Shown piece after piece: positions 48,753-59,215 of a stretch of 64,000 bases of DNA; within the stretch, counting starts at the first letter, position 1, and the number at the start of each line of letters is the position of its first letter. The stretch comes from Enchytraeus crypticus (lineage: Eukaryota; Annelida; Clitellata; Enchytraeida; Enchytraeidae). Location of the stretch: positions 3,195,001-3,259,000 of the forward strand of contig CAJHZI010000478.1 in assembly GCA_905160935.1 (NCBI GenBank), in the 5' to 3' direction. Under the pieces are notes generated by a model. The model was not told where the DNA came from. It worked only from the letters and a program-made list of their open reading frames with translations, and made no database searches. Position numbers and translations under genes: made by a program.

Positions 48753-50197
48753 CTGCAAATAAATTACAGAGCAAAATATAAGTTACTCGACATATAAATT
48801 ACTCTGATACATAAACTTTCAGTTAGCTTTAATATGAAATTGAGATTCCTGAAATCGTTTTCTTGTGAGGAGTAAGTCATCAAATCGTCATTGATCGATT
48901 GATAAATAGAATTAGAGCTAAATTTTCTTTAAAATATTTCAGAATATAAAGACATAAATGCATAGAAAATATAATTTCTTAGAACTAACATTTTGAGGTC
49001 GAGTAATTATTACATTAGAGTAAAAGTGGTCTTGATGATAGCAGAGCCTTGACTGATCTCTTAACAAAAAGTTACAAAAATAGAAAAAGATTGCACATTG
49101 AAATATAGTTATCATGGCAATAAACAAATTTATAAAGCATTAATTTGGCTATCAGCAATATGTTTAGTTACAATAATCGTTTTATTTTTTATCAAATTAC
49201 GCAACTAAATCAATGTGGTAATGAAACAAATGGCAACTTCAATTGATTGACAACAGAGTGTTATTTTGGCAAGCGCAAACTGTACAATATCTATTTGTAA
49301 GCTAGTCTGTACTACAATTTAAATAAACCTAGTGAAACGTACACGTTTCTAAAGCATAGTGTGAAAGGCTGAGGTTTCGTTGATAAGTTATACATTGCAG
49401 ATATCAGTTAACACCATACACCCATCTATCTTAACCATAAACTCCAATCCTAGAATCATCTGATTTAATGAAAAGACTTGTAACTGTGGAGAAATATCTT
49501 TTTGTCATATTTACCCTAGTACGATTCGCTATGCTATAAAAATGCGAAGACTTTATATTCTCATCGTTAACCTATTCATATAATATGGATTTTTAATTGT
49601 TATGAGGCTGTAATTTGCAATTAGCAGATGGCGCGTTGAAACAAGTAGTTAATTAGGACTCTTAGCAGAAACACGAGAACAAGCAGATTATTGTAGGAAC
49701 GAGAGAATTTACACTTTTATTGGCTCTAGCCAATAAATGAGCAAACACTAATTATAGCAAACAGGACACGATTAGCAGACACCCGGACGCTATTCGATGG
49801 TCAACCTAAACACTGAAATGCAAAAAGCTTTCCATGTGATCTGAGTATAAAGTAGAAAGGACAAATATCAAATGCTTATACATCGCGATCAAAATGATAA
49901 AGTAGCAGATACTTTAACATGCAAATATCGTTGATAAATGACATCGAGTAAAGAAAATCTTCCCAATTCTAAACAGTAGACATTATGCAAATACTATCAA
50001 CAATATCCCAACAACCTTAGCTGGAAATTATTGCAAGATTGGCAAGTTACAAATCCGATACTTCCACCTCAATAGCATCTCCATGGAATCGAATCCAGCC
50101 GTTGGTAGACAAGAACCAGCGTACAAACAATCAGAGAAAAAACTTGTTTTCAGGATGTGTATGCTATCTAAGCCAATTCAATGGTCTTTTTGTTTAC
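48753..50197 (-). other. intron between beta-thymosin repeats 1 and 2
   Basis: 1,445 bp, AT-rich, GTAAAC at its 5' end and ATTTGCAG at its 3' end. No recognisable repeat. Confidence 0.8.
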
Positions 50198-50330
50198 CTT
50201 CAGGACTGGGTAAGCTATGCTTCTCCACGGTCTCCGTGTGCTTGAGCTTCGAGGAGTCGAACTGCGTGATGTCTTTCTCAATCTCAGAAGGAACCTTGGG
50301 TGAGTCGGTGGCCATCTTGAATATCAAAAG
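50198..50330 (-). CDS. beta-thymosin (Ciboulot-like), start-codon exon, repeat 1
   Basis: Role: beta-thymosin/WH2-type repeats bind G-actin and control monomer supply in the cytoplasm. Seen: ATG at 50315-50313, then M-A-T-D-S-P-K-V-P-S-E-I-E-K-D-I and I-T-Q-F-D-S-S-K-L-K-H-T-E-T, closing with V-E-K-H-S-L-P-S-P-E. The F-D-x-S-K-L-K-x-T-E-T...K-x-x-L-P-S motif is diagnostic. Acceptor TTTCTAG ends at 50331, leaving 15 bases before the ATG; an AG directly before the ATG is the less likely alternative. The donor GTAAAC follows 50198, splitting a Gly/Val codon after one base. Vertebrate thymosins have one repeat; tandem repeats with this intron phase are typical of invertebrate Ciboulot-like genes. 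Confidence 0.92.
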
Positions 50331-50514
50331 CTAGAAACTTCTCTAAAACAACAATATGCGACAAGCTCATTAAATATGCATACTTTAAAATTAAGAGCAA
50401 ATAAAAGGCTTCCGTTCAGAGTATTGAATTGTAATAACCAAATAGCTCAATACACTTAAGGTGAAACAGGATAGAGCCAGTATGGTTGCAATTGGCCGCA
50501 ACTAATGTAAAAAG

Positions 50515-50648
50515 CAAAGCTAAGGTTAACGTCAGTTTCCTCACTCGAAAGCGATGTCAGTGACGGGCGAGCCCAGGATTTAAACTCCGCACCAACTGAT
50601 TCGCGGTCGAGTATCTTACCGACTTCGCCACTGGCTCCAGCCAGAGAC
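50515..50648 (-). mobile_element. tRNA-derived SINE, family A
   Basis: A reverse copy, probably the closest to consensus: GCTAAGGTTAACGTCAG, TCACTCGAAAGCGATGTCAG, GACGGGCGAGCCCAGGATTT and CTTCGCCACTGGCTCCAGCC. It lies about 185 bases upstream of the start-codon exon of the beta-thymosin gene, in its first intron and in the sense orientation. Confidence 0.85.
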
Positions 50649-51536
50649 ACTTACAGATCTAGTTTGAGGATATTTTGGCTCAAAATTATTTTACATTTCA
50701 CAGCAATAGCAGGCTTAACTGGGCAATTAAGAGCTAGTGCGGAAATCTTCCAATTTACATCAATAATCCCCGTGTTGTACCCGGGTGTGGTTGGGACCTC
50801 TGCAGAATAGGGCAAGCAAACAGTCGAGTGTACGTAAGAGACGACTAAAGCAGGTGTGATGGTAAAGGTGAACTACCTTGCAACAATAATACAACAAGAT
50901 GATATTTTCCAAATTCAACAAGCATAAGACCTGTTGAATTAATGAATTGTTGTCAATAAGCAAATTAAATGCATACAAAATTATTATTTTTAATTCCACG
51001 TGCACAAGGCTCTAAAACAGATAGTCACCCAAATGGCGTACAAAAAATAAAATATGCTAATAAATAAGATGTTTAAAAATTATTATCCCAGTTCCAGTTA
51101 AATATGTCGGGTACGATATATTAATCACGCAGCCGCAAGTAGAAGCTCAATAGTTGATGAAATCTAATCATACCCTTAACAATTTAATTACCAAAATTGT
51201 AATTATTAAACACTTTAAATCAAATTCAACGAGCTCTTCAATAATCCATATCTCAGTATATTCATACGTATTGGCCTAAAACCTAAGCGTCCGAAAATGG
51301 CGTTTATCTAGATGTAGCATGTAAACAACATACATTTAGTCAGCACGAATAGCACAAGATAATGAGCCGCAAGTGTTCTACTAATAAACAATAGCTGCAG
51401 CCAGCCTATCTCAATGTCCACGTAGGCGCTAGCAGGATGTATTCTGCTTGGCTCTATGCTCCATTGAGGTTGAACCATTTAAATCAGTTTTATAAGAGAG
51501 GGAGGAGGCATTCGAAGTTTGCAGTAAGTAAACAGG

Positions 51537-51640
51537 TATTATAGTAAAATGTTGAACTATGTTGATATCTATCATTTCCAATACAACGTGTTTAACGTTA
51601 GGAAATTCAGTCCATTTTCCGTATAACCAGTCCAGTTATG
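51537..51640 (-). mobile_element. SINE family B, 3' half
   Basis: AACTATGTTGATATCTATCA, TTCCGTATAACCAGTCCAG; the reverse 3' half of family B, without the tRNA-like head. Confidence 0.7.
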
Positions 51641-51699
51641 AAATGAATAGCCGCCCGACAAGTTTTCTCTCTTTTCTCTTCGACTTTTCATATCCACCA

Positions 51700-51902
51700 A
51701 ACGTCCACGAACTGAGACCAACACGTAAACCTCCATTCCGCTAGTACCCTTCCTTGGACTGACCACCCGGATTTTGGCTCACACCGTTTATGGACCCCTC
51801 ACTCTGCTCATCGGCTTTGATTTGGTTTCACAGTGCTCAATGTTGTCATGGACAACAGTAGCACTCTAATCGTATTGTTATTGTTGTTGTTATTGTAAAG
51901 CA
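51700..51902 (+). mobile_element. dispersed repeat with TTGTTATTG tail
   Basis: GTGCTCAATGTTGTCATGG, ACAACAGTAGCACTCTAATC, then a simple TTGTTATTG tail. Related copies: 25975-26045 and 57510-57655. A third retroposon type, protein content not recognised. Confidence 0.5.
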
Positions 51903-52121
51903 AAATGTGGTTTGCATTGATTTAGTCAAGAAAATGAGAGATGAATTCCGAGAGGTTATCAAAATGTTTGTTCGTCTTTTTTCTGAAAAGCTATCAAAGA
52001 AAATAATGGTTCATTCTGAAAATGGAGAGTTGCATTAAATAGACGTTATTGCATGTAGCAATCACGTCGTGATTCCGAAGGCAAACACCCAACTTCACAT
52101 CCTATAGGATGTAATGATTTA

Positions 52122-52192
52122 AAAGCTAAAGCAAAGTTTAACGTCGGTTTCCTTGTTCTCTAGCGCGTCAATGACGACGCGACGAAAACAGT
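52122..52192 (-). mobile_element. SINE family A 3' fragment
   Basis: AAAGTTTAACGTCGGTTTCC and GTCAATGACGACGCGAC correspond to the reverse 3' body; the tRNA part is absent. A still shorter trace lies at 35022-35072. Confidence 0.4.
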
Positions 52193-52489
52193 GGATTTCG
52201 TTTGAAACAGACTTTAGCAATTATATTTATTATACGATTTGTAATTGTAGCTAACTAATGATTTTGATACTAGAGAATGATATGTGGTAACTTTAAATTC
52301 TTAATGGTAACAAATGTTAATATTAAGGGGTTAGTTCACGCTGCCAGCCTATCATAGAGATATATTACGCTATTTACTTAGCAACAGGATCTCGTTATCT
52401 TGTCATGATATACTCAGCTATATCAGTAACTCTATTGATACGATGGTTGCAGCGACGGAGTGAGGCGCAGAGAGTGGGACAGTGAAACT

Positions 52490-52625
52490 TCAAGAGCTAA
52501 GGGAGAAAAAGAGAAAAATGAAGAGATCGAGAGTGAGAGAGAGAGAGGGAGGGAGAGTGCGCGAGTGAAAGAGCGAGAGATAGATAGAGACATAGATGAG
52601 GAAGAGAGAGGAAGAGAGAAGAAGA
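52490..52625. repeat. GA-rich tract
   Basis: Interrupted (GA)n with GAAAAAGAG and GATAGATAG blocks, purine-rich on the plus strand; frames on both strands are open because of composition. Confidence 0.85.
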
Positions 52626-52802
52626 TTAGGAGTTGCAGATAGCGATTAGAAGAGGGAGAGATAAGTGTAGCATTAAATTTCTCTTGATTCCCATTTACCG
52701 AAACCTCATAGCTAGTCATAAATTATGTCAACTTTTACAATATGCCTACATTATTCAGAAAGATCTTTAAATAACAAAATCTATGGCCACGCTTAGTGCA
52801 AA

Positions 52803-52948
52803 CTGGCTGAACCGGTGGAGTATTGGTCAGTTGTTCGACAGCGGATAAGTGCAGGGTTCAAATCCAGTGCCCTCTACGTCACTGACATGCTATTCGAGCA
52901 AGAAACTGGCGTTAAACATGGCTTTAGCTTTGGCTTTTTAAACTGAAC
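52803..52948 (+). mobile_element. tRNA-derived SINE, family A (diverged)
   Basis: The diverged head is followed by GGGTTCAAATCC (box B) and the body CGTCACTGACATGC...GAAACTGGCGTTAAACATGG, with a tail of repeated GGCTTT/AGCTTT units. Confidence 0.7.
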
Positions 52949-53527
52949 TACCGAGCAAATTGTCAACGATGGCGCAATTTTACAATTACTTGAGTCCAAA
53001 AAAGATTCTTTGTGACAGATTATTTCATCATATTTTCTATAATATCTTTATAAGAAGGGGGCAAACAGTTAAAAAATTACGATATGCACAAAACGAGCAT
53101 TAAAAAGTAAACGTTAGCTTTATACATTTTGCTTTAGACATTCATTTAGTAATGAAAATGACACACGAATTCCGTTAAGTAATCACAATATTTGTTTTGT
53201 CTTTATTCTTAAAAACTGTCAAAAAAAATAATAGCCCAATTTACAAAATTAACTGCTATATAAATATATTACGAGCATCAAAATATATCTTTCTAAAATC
53301 CATTTTGCTACTAGAAAAATGGTATACTGTAACATCACTAATTCAGTTCTTGTAAATCCTTTCAAGTGCCAAATTCTGTTTAAACAATCGTCAAATATTC
53401 TAATGAAGAATAGTTTAAACAAAAGAAAGTTCTTTTGCAATAGAGTTTTAATTAATCAGTAAGACGCACTTCGGTAATAAAATGATTAAATAGATATAAT
53501 CTACAACTAAAGTAAGATTCAAAAACC

Positions 53528-53640
53528 TAGTTTAACGTCAGTTTCCTGCCTCGAAGGCAAGTCAGTGACAGATTGAACGCAGGATTTGAACCCTATCTAT
53601 ACTGACCGGCCACCGGCTCGGTCCAATATCCATTTCATCG
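53528..53640 (-). mobile_element. tRNA-derived SINE, family A (diverged)
   Basis: A reverse copy with TTTAACGTCAGTTTCCTG, AAGTCAGTGACAG and GGATTTGAACCC; the A-box end is rearranged. Confidence 0.6.
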
Positions 53641-54059
53641 AGCATAATATTCACTAGGTAAATATGCTTAACGTTAGAGTCTGTTAAGATATGCATCCAC
53701 ATATATTTGAATAGCAAACAGTATTTTTTATAAATCACTCTATTATTTCAATTGCTTAACCATATTGCATATCCGTGTGCAATTAATGCCTGATCACACA
53801 CTGAAATAATGACAAGCATATCGCTAGATAATCCAGAATTTCCAGAAGAGGGTTTAAAAGCGAATATCATCAATTTAACTCAAAACGTACATTTCTCACT
53901 GTCCAAGGTACGTATTTCTACTGCGCTCATGATCCATACAGAGCAATACATCGATTTATACTGCTTTCACGCTCCATAAACAGTACTTGATGAGTAATGA
54001 GTTAATTCCTTAGCAAAATACTACCCTATCCACACTTTAATGTAGCCAATAGCTCTGAA

Positions 54060-54200
54060 ATAATATGGCGCCTGACGTGGTTTCCCGTTGCGTTCCTCAG
54101 TTCTTGCTCAGTAGCCTTCTACGGCAAGTGCAGTCTACTGTTGATCTGTTCGCTAGTATCCCGGACCCAGCAGGGGGAAACGTCTTACACTAGAAGTATT
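54060..54200 (-). promoter_or_regulatory. GC-rich patch, possible internal promoter
   Basis: A local GC-rich stretch with CCACGTCAGGCGCC on the minus strand (a CRE/E-box-like core) lies inside the long first intron of the beta-thymosin gene. A strong donor-like GTAAGA occurs on the minus strand at about 54187. It could be an alternative first exon; nothing more supports it. Confidence 0.2.
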
Positions 54201-54421
54201 CAACAAAAACAGCAACCAAAATGGAAACCATGGAAACACAGGGCGTTGTCCTTTGTATAACCATACGAACAAAAACATTTATCACTCATTACCTACGTAA
54301 TTGTTAACAGAAAAAGAGTTGCAGAAAGTAAAAACTGTTTCTGGTTGCAAAAACAAAATGATGACGGTTATCTAAAACTTAATCCTATGAACTTGGGCAT
54401 CCAAAGCCGCCCATTGGAAAA

Positions 54422-54433
54422 GGGGGGGGGGGG
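54422..54433. repeat. poly(G) run of 12
   Basis: A homopolymer in a small GC-rich patch; length may be unreliable. Confidence 0.85.
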
Positions 54434-55395
54434 CGTCCCAACAGGCCCAATCCCCTTGTGTAGTCGAGGAAGAGTTTAATCAACGGTCAATATTGCAAAC
54501 ACTGTACCATACGAGTGTCTAATTTTGCTATGCACGTATAGATCCTGCTTATTGCATGCAATACAACGGTCTGCTTTATACTTTTGTATGGTAGACTGTC
54601 ACGTGACATCCTAAATCATACTCATATGTTCAGATAATTGCACACCAAAGTTCGATGCAGGTCTGGAATTATTTGAAATTTATCCCAGCGGCCGAATTCG
54701 AACCAAAGTACATTTTATTCATACATTCCTGTTCGATGAAACAGGCTAATTTGAATAATTGTGCATATATTTATTTTGTTTTCAAACGAGAATTAGTTAA
54801 CACCTGGGGCGTTTTCCATTTGCTACACTAGATGCAAACTAGCTTAAAAAAGTAATTCGAAAATTACAAAATAAAAAATTGTTAGTGTGCAAATGTTCAT
54901 CTATAATAAAATTACAATATACTAGTGGGAAAAGATATAAGTCTCTTCCAGTCAAAATTATTATGCAACATGTCTTGCGATATTCTACGATATGCGAAGC
55001 AGATGTTAAAGGAGAATCTAGCGCAAAACCGATAATCAATAGCCAGTAATTAACAAATAGTCTGGACAATATTTTGGATAAACTACACGTATACTATAAG
55101 GCATTAAAAGTTTTAAATATAAAAAATTCAACCCACATATTATTCAAAAGATTTTTTCAATGTTATGTTGCGCAATTTTCGAAGTCTGTTCAGAAATCAA
55201 TAATTTGTATACAGTAAAACCTGAATAATATGCTTTCAGTGGTTAAAAATTGAAGTTAACTGTAGCTATTTACTTTACTGATCTGACTAGAATTTAATAT
55301 TTGACGCACGTTTCAAACAGTGACAAAAAATTCTTCATTATCGTTTTTTGCTACTTTGCTATTCTACTCATGTTGTGTCTGAGTTGCCGAAGAAT

Positions 55396-55572
55396 CGAAC
55401 AACCGTTGACTGCACGTATCGTGAAAGGTGAGAAAGTACTAAGATTCAAACAAACGTCATAAAGGGCATTCGGTTGGTGACCGCTAGGCTCCAGAAATTT
55501 CTAAAAAATTGCCTAATCCCGACCCTAGTTAAACTAAAATTCAAGGAAAGATTAGAGTGAAGATAATGGTGA
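55396..55572 (+). mobile_element. short retroposon, same family as 21460-21692
   Basis: GTTGACTGCACGTATCGTG, ACGTCATAAAGGGCATTCGG, CCCGACCCTAGTTAAACT and a GATAATGGTGATG tail. Full length by comparison. Confidence 0.65.
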
Positions 55573-55895
55573 TGCTACTTTGCTATTCTGCCCTATTTAT
55601 TTGTACATCGAAGTACAAGTGTATATCTTTTTGTTGGTAACACCAAAACTATAAAGTCACCTTAAGTAACTATATATGCATAGTACAAAATATCGAAATG
55701 ATAAAAGCAATCTCTTTAAAAACATTAATAAAAAGCCTCTCTGTGATTATTATTATGAATTAACGACTATACCACCAAACTTCTGTTCAGCAACGTATCG
55801 ACCAGCTCAACTCTGAATACATCATGTATGATCGACATTTGTGTCAATCGTTAATAGACGATTTTTCAGATTACAAAATGTATATATGTAACCTA

Positions 55896-55994
55896 TAGAG
55901 AGAAAGATTAAGAGAGAGAAAAAGAAATACAGATAGATACAGATAGAGAAAGAGATACAGATATATGGAAAGAAAAAACCAGAGAGAGAGAGAT
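55896..55994. repeat. (GA)n/(GATA) microsatellite
   Basis: AGAGAGAAAGATTAAGAGAG and AGATAGATACAGATAG units. Confidence 0.88.
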
Positions 55995-56751
55995 CTATAT
56001 TCAAGACAATGGCTATAGCCAGAGTTTTATTTTCTGGTGGGTTAGAGGGGTTAAACCACCCATGGAAGACCTGCTAAATTTTTAACCCTCAGTTTTAGCA
56101 TCCCCCTACGACAATGCCCTGATGGCCCCTGTGAAGCCTTCGACACCCCCAACCACCCCTATGAAACATTTAACAAATACAACCCGGGCTATAACCATAT
56201 ATAGCTCGATGTTATTTCGAAAATTAATCCGTGTACAGCCAGGGTCTGGTATGTATCAATCACACTGTACATTCAGAAGTGAAGCACAAACTACAGTTCA
56301 AGTCAGACGAGATATTAACACTCGTGCAGAGTGGTGGTACCATTGTACCATAAACCAAACCCACTGAATTAGTTCTCTAATATCTCCAAGTGTAATGTAT
56401 TCGTATATCATTACATACCGAGAGGCGGTTGTTACAAGGACAGAAACTGAAAGGATTTGGGTGTCAATCTCATGCTTGTACCCCTCAAGTATTAGTTACA
56501 TTATTTTGTCATTAAATAATTTAAATTTGCTCTAATTTAAGAATGCCTTATGTTGCAATGATAGGAGAGTCAGTTCGAGGAGTTGTGAATTATATAAACC
56601 TTTATCCTACACATATTCTGACTTTTGCGAGGTTTATCTTTGGCTTTTTAAGGTAATATTGTTACAAGCATAGAGCTGAGTACAGTTGTACATGTAGCTT
56701 ACATAATCTATATGTAGATTTATATGTGCACTAGACCGTTTTGAAATACCG

Positions 56752-56791
56752 CTCTCTGTCTTTTCTATCTCTCACACTCTTTCTCTCTCAC

Positions 56792-56839
<48 letters not shown>

Positions 56840-56849
56840 CCTCTCTCAC
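56752..56849. repeat. (TC)n microsatellite
   Basis: A long CT run, interrupted by TTTC and CCC; no LINE end beside it. Confidence 0.9.
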
Positions 56850-57509
56850 GAACGCTTCACAAAAATGTAGTATTAAACAATTCTCCATTGCCTTTAATTT
56901 ACTACCTTAAAACCTTAACCCCAACGCACATGTATGCAGAATTAACATAGTGAAATAAAGTTCAATTTTAAACAACTCGCTAATATCTCAGAGATGAAGG
57001 ATTCTAGTAGAATTATTCATCTACACGATCATTAAGTTGCAGACCTATGCATCTGACTTTAGCAAAGGGTTAAATCAAGCCATCAAATCTCAAGCAGTGA
57101 GTACGATCATGCAGTACACACTAGGTTCAGGTTACAGGATACGGTGAGTCATATTGCCCTCATTGTCAGCTGCCTTTCGCTATTATTATAAAAAGTATCT
57201 TCAGAAGAACTCTCTACAATTGTTCCACAAGAAACCTGTGCAAAACTTTGACGTCAGAATTTGAGATTTCATTTCTATTCTACAAATGTAAAGCATACGT
57301 CAATTTTTAAATTAGAACTTCGTACTAAATGGATTATACAATACTTCCAATCTTACCCTAATGTTTGATGCTTAGTGTTTAATACAGTATATCATGCAAA
57401 TTCACCTCTATACATTACAACAATTGCAAACGCAAAAACAAAACAAATCCAGCTGTATTATGTAGGCCTATATCAGACACTTTTAAAATCGATTTTCAAG
57501 TATGCTACG

Positions 57510-57655
57510 GTTCGTCCTCTCAGACGCCTGCTCGCATGGTGTGTGAGCTTGGAACCTAAAGACTAGATGGCATCTGTCAGCCCAAGGCTTTACAATAGTG
57601 CTTGATGTTGTCATGGATGACAGTAACACTCTAATTGTTCTTTTATTATTACGCA
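57510..57655 (+). mobile_element. dispersed repeat, copy of 51700-51902 type
   Basis: GTGCTTGATGTTGTCATGG, ATGACAGTAACACTCTAATTG, followed by a short TTATTATT tail. Confidence 0.5.
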
Positions 57656-57719
57656 AAACACGTCTAACTGCCGAGAGCATAGTGTTTACAGTGACAAAGA
57701 GCTGTTAGTAACGATGATA

Positions 57720-58142
57720 AAATTATTGCAATAACCTACTATAAATTGTTGCAATAACCTACTATAAATTGTTGCAATAACCTACTATAAATTGCTGCAA
57801 TAACCTATAAAATTATTGCAATAACCTGCTATAAATTGTTGCAATAACCTATAAAATTATTGCAATAACCTACTATAAATTGTTGCAATAACCTACTATA
57901 AATTGCTGCAATAACCTATAAAATTATTGCAATAACCTACTATAAATTGTTGCAATAACCTACTATAAATTGCTGCAATAACCTATAAAATTATTGCAAT
58001 AACCTACTATAAATTGTTGCAATAACCTATAAAATTATTGCAATAACCTACTATAAATTGTTGCAATAACCTACTATAAATTGTTACAATAACCTACTAA
58101 AAATTGTTGCAATAACCTACTATAAATTGTTGCAATAACCTA
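57720..58142. repeat. tandem repeat, 23 bp unit with 18 bp short form
   Basis: The main unit is TTGTTGCAATAACCTACTATAAA and the short form AATTATTGCAATAACCTATA; they alternate in a higher-order pattern (two long, one long with GCTGC, one short). About 19 units. It lies in the long first intron of the beta-thymosin gene, about 0.7 kb from its first exon. Confidence 0.92.
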
Positions 58143-58261
58143 AGCTATTAGTCGATCATTCAACGAGGGCTTAACTTAGTCAATCATTATACGAAGGCTT
58201 AATGTACATAGTGTAATAAATAACTTTACAAAGAAACAAGACTCTTAATAAATGTTCCGCC

Positions 58262-58402
58262 AAATGGCTGATTCAGTGTACCGGTGAGAGGCTGGTAGCA
58301 CCTAGCTCGGCAAAGCATTCGACCATGAATCCGTAACCACCAGACTGTCTCCGACAGCCGCTTGTTTACCGAAATGGACGTTAATCTGACTTTAATAGCT
58401 AA
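58262..58402 (+). mobile_element. SINE family A, degenerate copy
   Basis: AAGCATTCGACCATGAATCC resembles the family A region after box A, and ATGGACGTTAATCTGACTTT resembles its 3' end. Box B is not preserved. Old or chimeric. Confidence 0.4.
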
Positions 58403-58817
58403 TTTTAATTTTAATTAGCTATAGATTAAAGTTAGAATTATTTACATGTAGTTTATGGAATTAAATTTTGCTCGATAGGAACCCAACAGCTCGAGTCTCT
58501 TCGAATGCATAAGTTACCTACTTATGCATTGAATCCTTGCTTTATTATACGTTAGAATCCTTGCTTTATTGTATGTTAGAATGCAACCCGCTACATGTAT
58601 TGAACTATCACTGCCAATAGAAACAAACATGAGTGAATTTCATTTTTCACCGTGCCGTAGAGAAAATATGAAACAATTTAACAAATAACTATATACAAAT
58701 TTGCACCAACCAAAACTAGAGTTGTTTTGTATGGAAAACTAGTGTGTTTTAGTCTGAAACACTTTCACAAAATAAAAGCCTATTTTTAATTCTTTAAAAA
58801 GTGAAACTAATTCTTAC

Positions 58818-58915
58818 CTTTGACGTCTCGTTTGGAATATGTCTTCAGAGCGGATATCAGGACGTAAAACTGGAGCAGACGGATTGTCTGGTAGACACAA
58901 AGTACACAGCCGACG
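58818..58915 (-). other. probable 5' untranslated exon of the beta-thymosin gene
   Basis: On the minus strand a GC-richer stretch ends in AAAG followed by GTAAGAATTAG, a near-consensus donor (GT at 58817-58816). The start-codon exon at 50330 begins with an acceptor and only 15 untranslated bases, so a non-coding first exon is expected upstream. This is the best candidate I see within 8.5 kb. The 5' boundary given is approximate. A weaker alternative candidate sits near 54190. Confidence 0.45.
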
Positions 58916-59045
58916 TTTGGCCAATAGAGCCCTCCCACTTCTCTAGCTGAGCAGCTACTGGGTGACTACTTCCCTAGCTGCGCAGCTAAGCTAAGTGCGA
59001 CTGTATAGCTGCTTAGCAGAGAAGAGCATAGCTGCTTAAACTTGC
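58819..59045 (-). promoter_or_regulatory. presumed beta-thymosin promoter region
   Basis: This lies upstream (on the minus strand) of a probable non-coding exon with a strong donor at 58817. It contains an ATTGG/CCAAT motif at about 58921-58925 and a cluster of AGCTG motifs at 58944-59036, including a perfect 14-base palindrome TAGCTGCGCAGCTA at 58975-58988 and a near copy at 58944-58957. No well-placed TATA box was found near the exon. Assignment rests on position and composition only; the transcription start is not known. Confidence 0.35.
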
Positions 59046-59129
59046 ATAGAGTTGGGTCTCCGGGTGTTAGACCCTTGTAGGGATTGTTTATCAATTTTCA
59101 CTTAATTCTAAAATATACATGATCCTGAT

Positions 59130-59215
59130 TTATAGTCTAACAGATTGACTATTCCAATTGGATAGTCTGTTTATTATTATTGGACTATCCAATATTACTA
59201 TTGGATAGTCTACTA
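59130..59215. repeat. repeated GGATAGTC inverted motifs
   Basis: GACTATCCAAT (59183-59193) and its exact complement (59200-59210) form an 11 bp stem; two further GATAGTC or GACTATT copies lie within 60 bases upstream. Confidence 0.8.

Larger units (their letters stand above)
53641..57509 (-). other. beta-thymosin first intron: mixed unassigned DNA
   Basis: Contains the GC-rich patch 54060-54200, a retroposon, microsatellites, and an unassigned GC-richer stretch 56030-56370 with an 81-codon plus frame of no recognised family. Confidence 0.5.
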
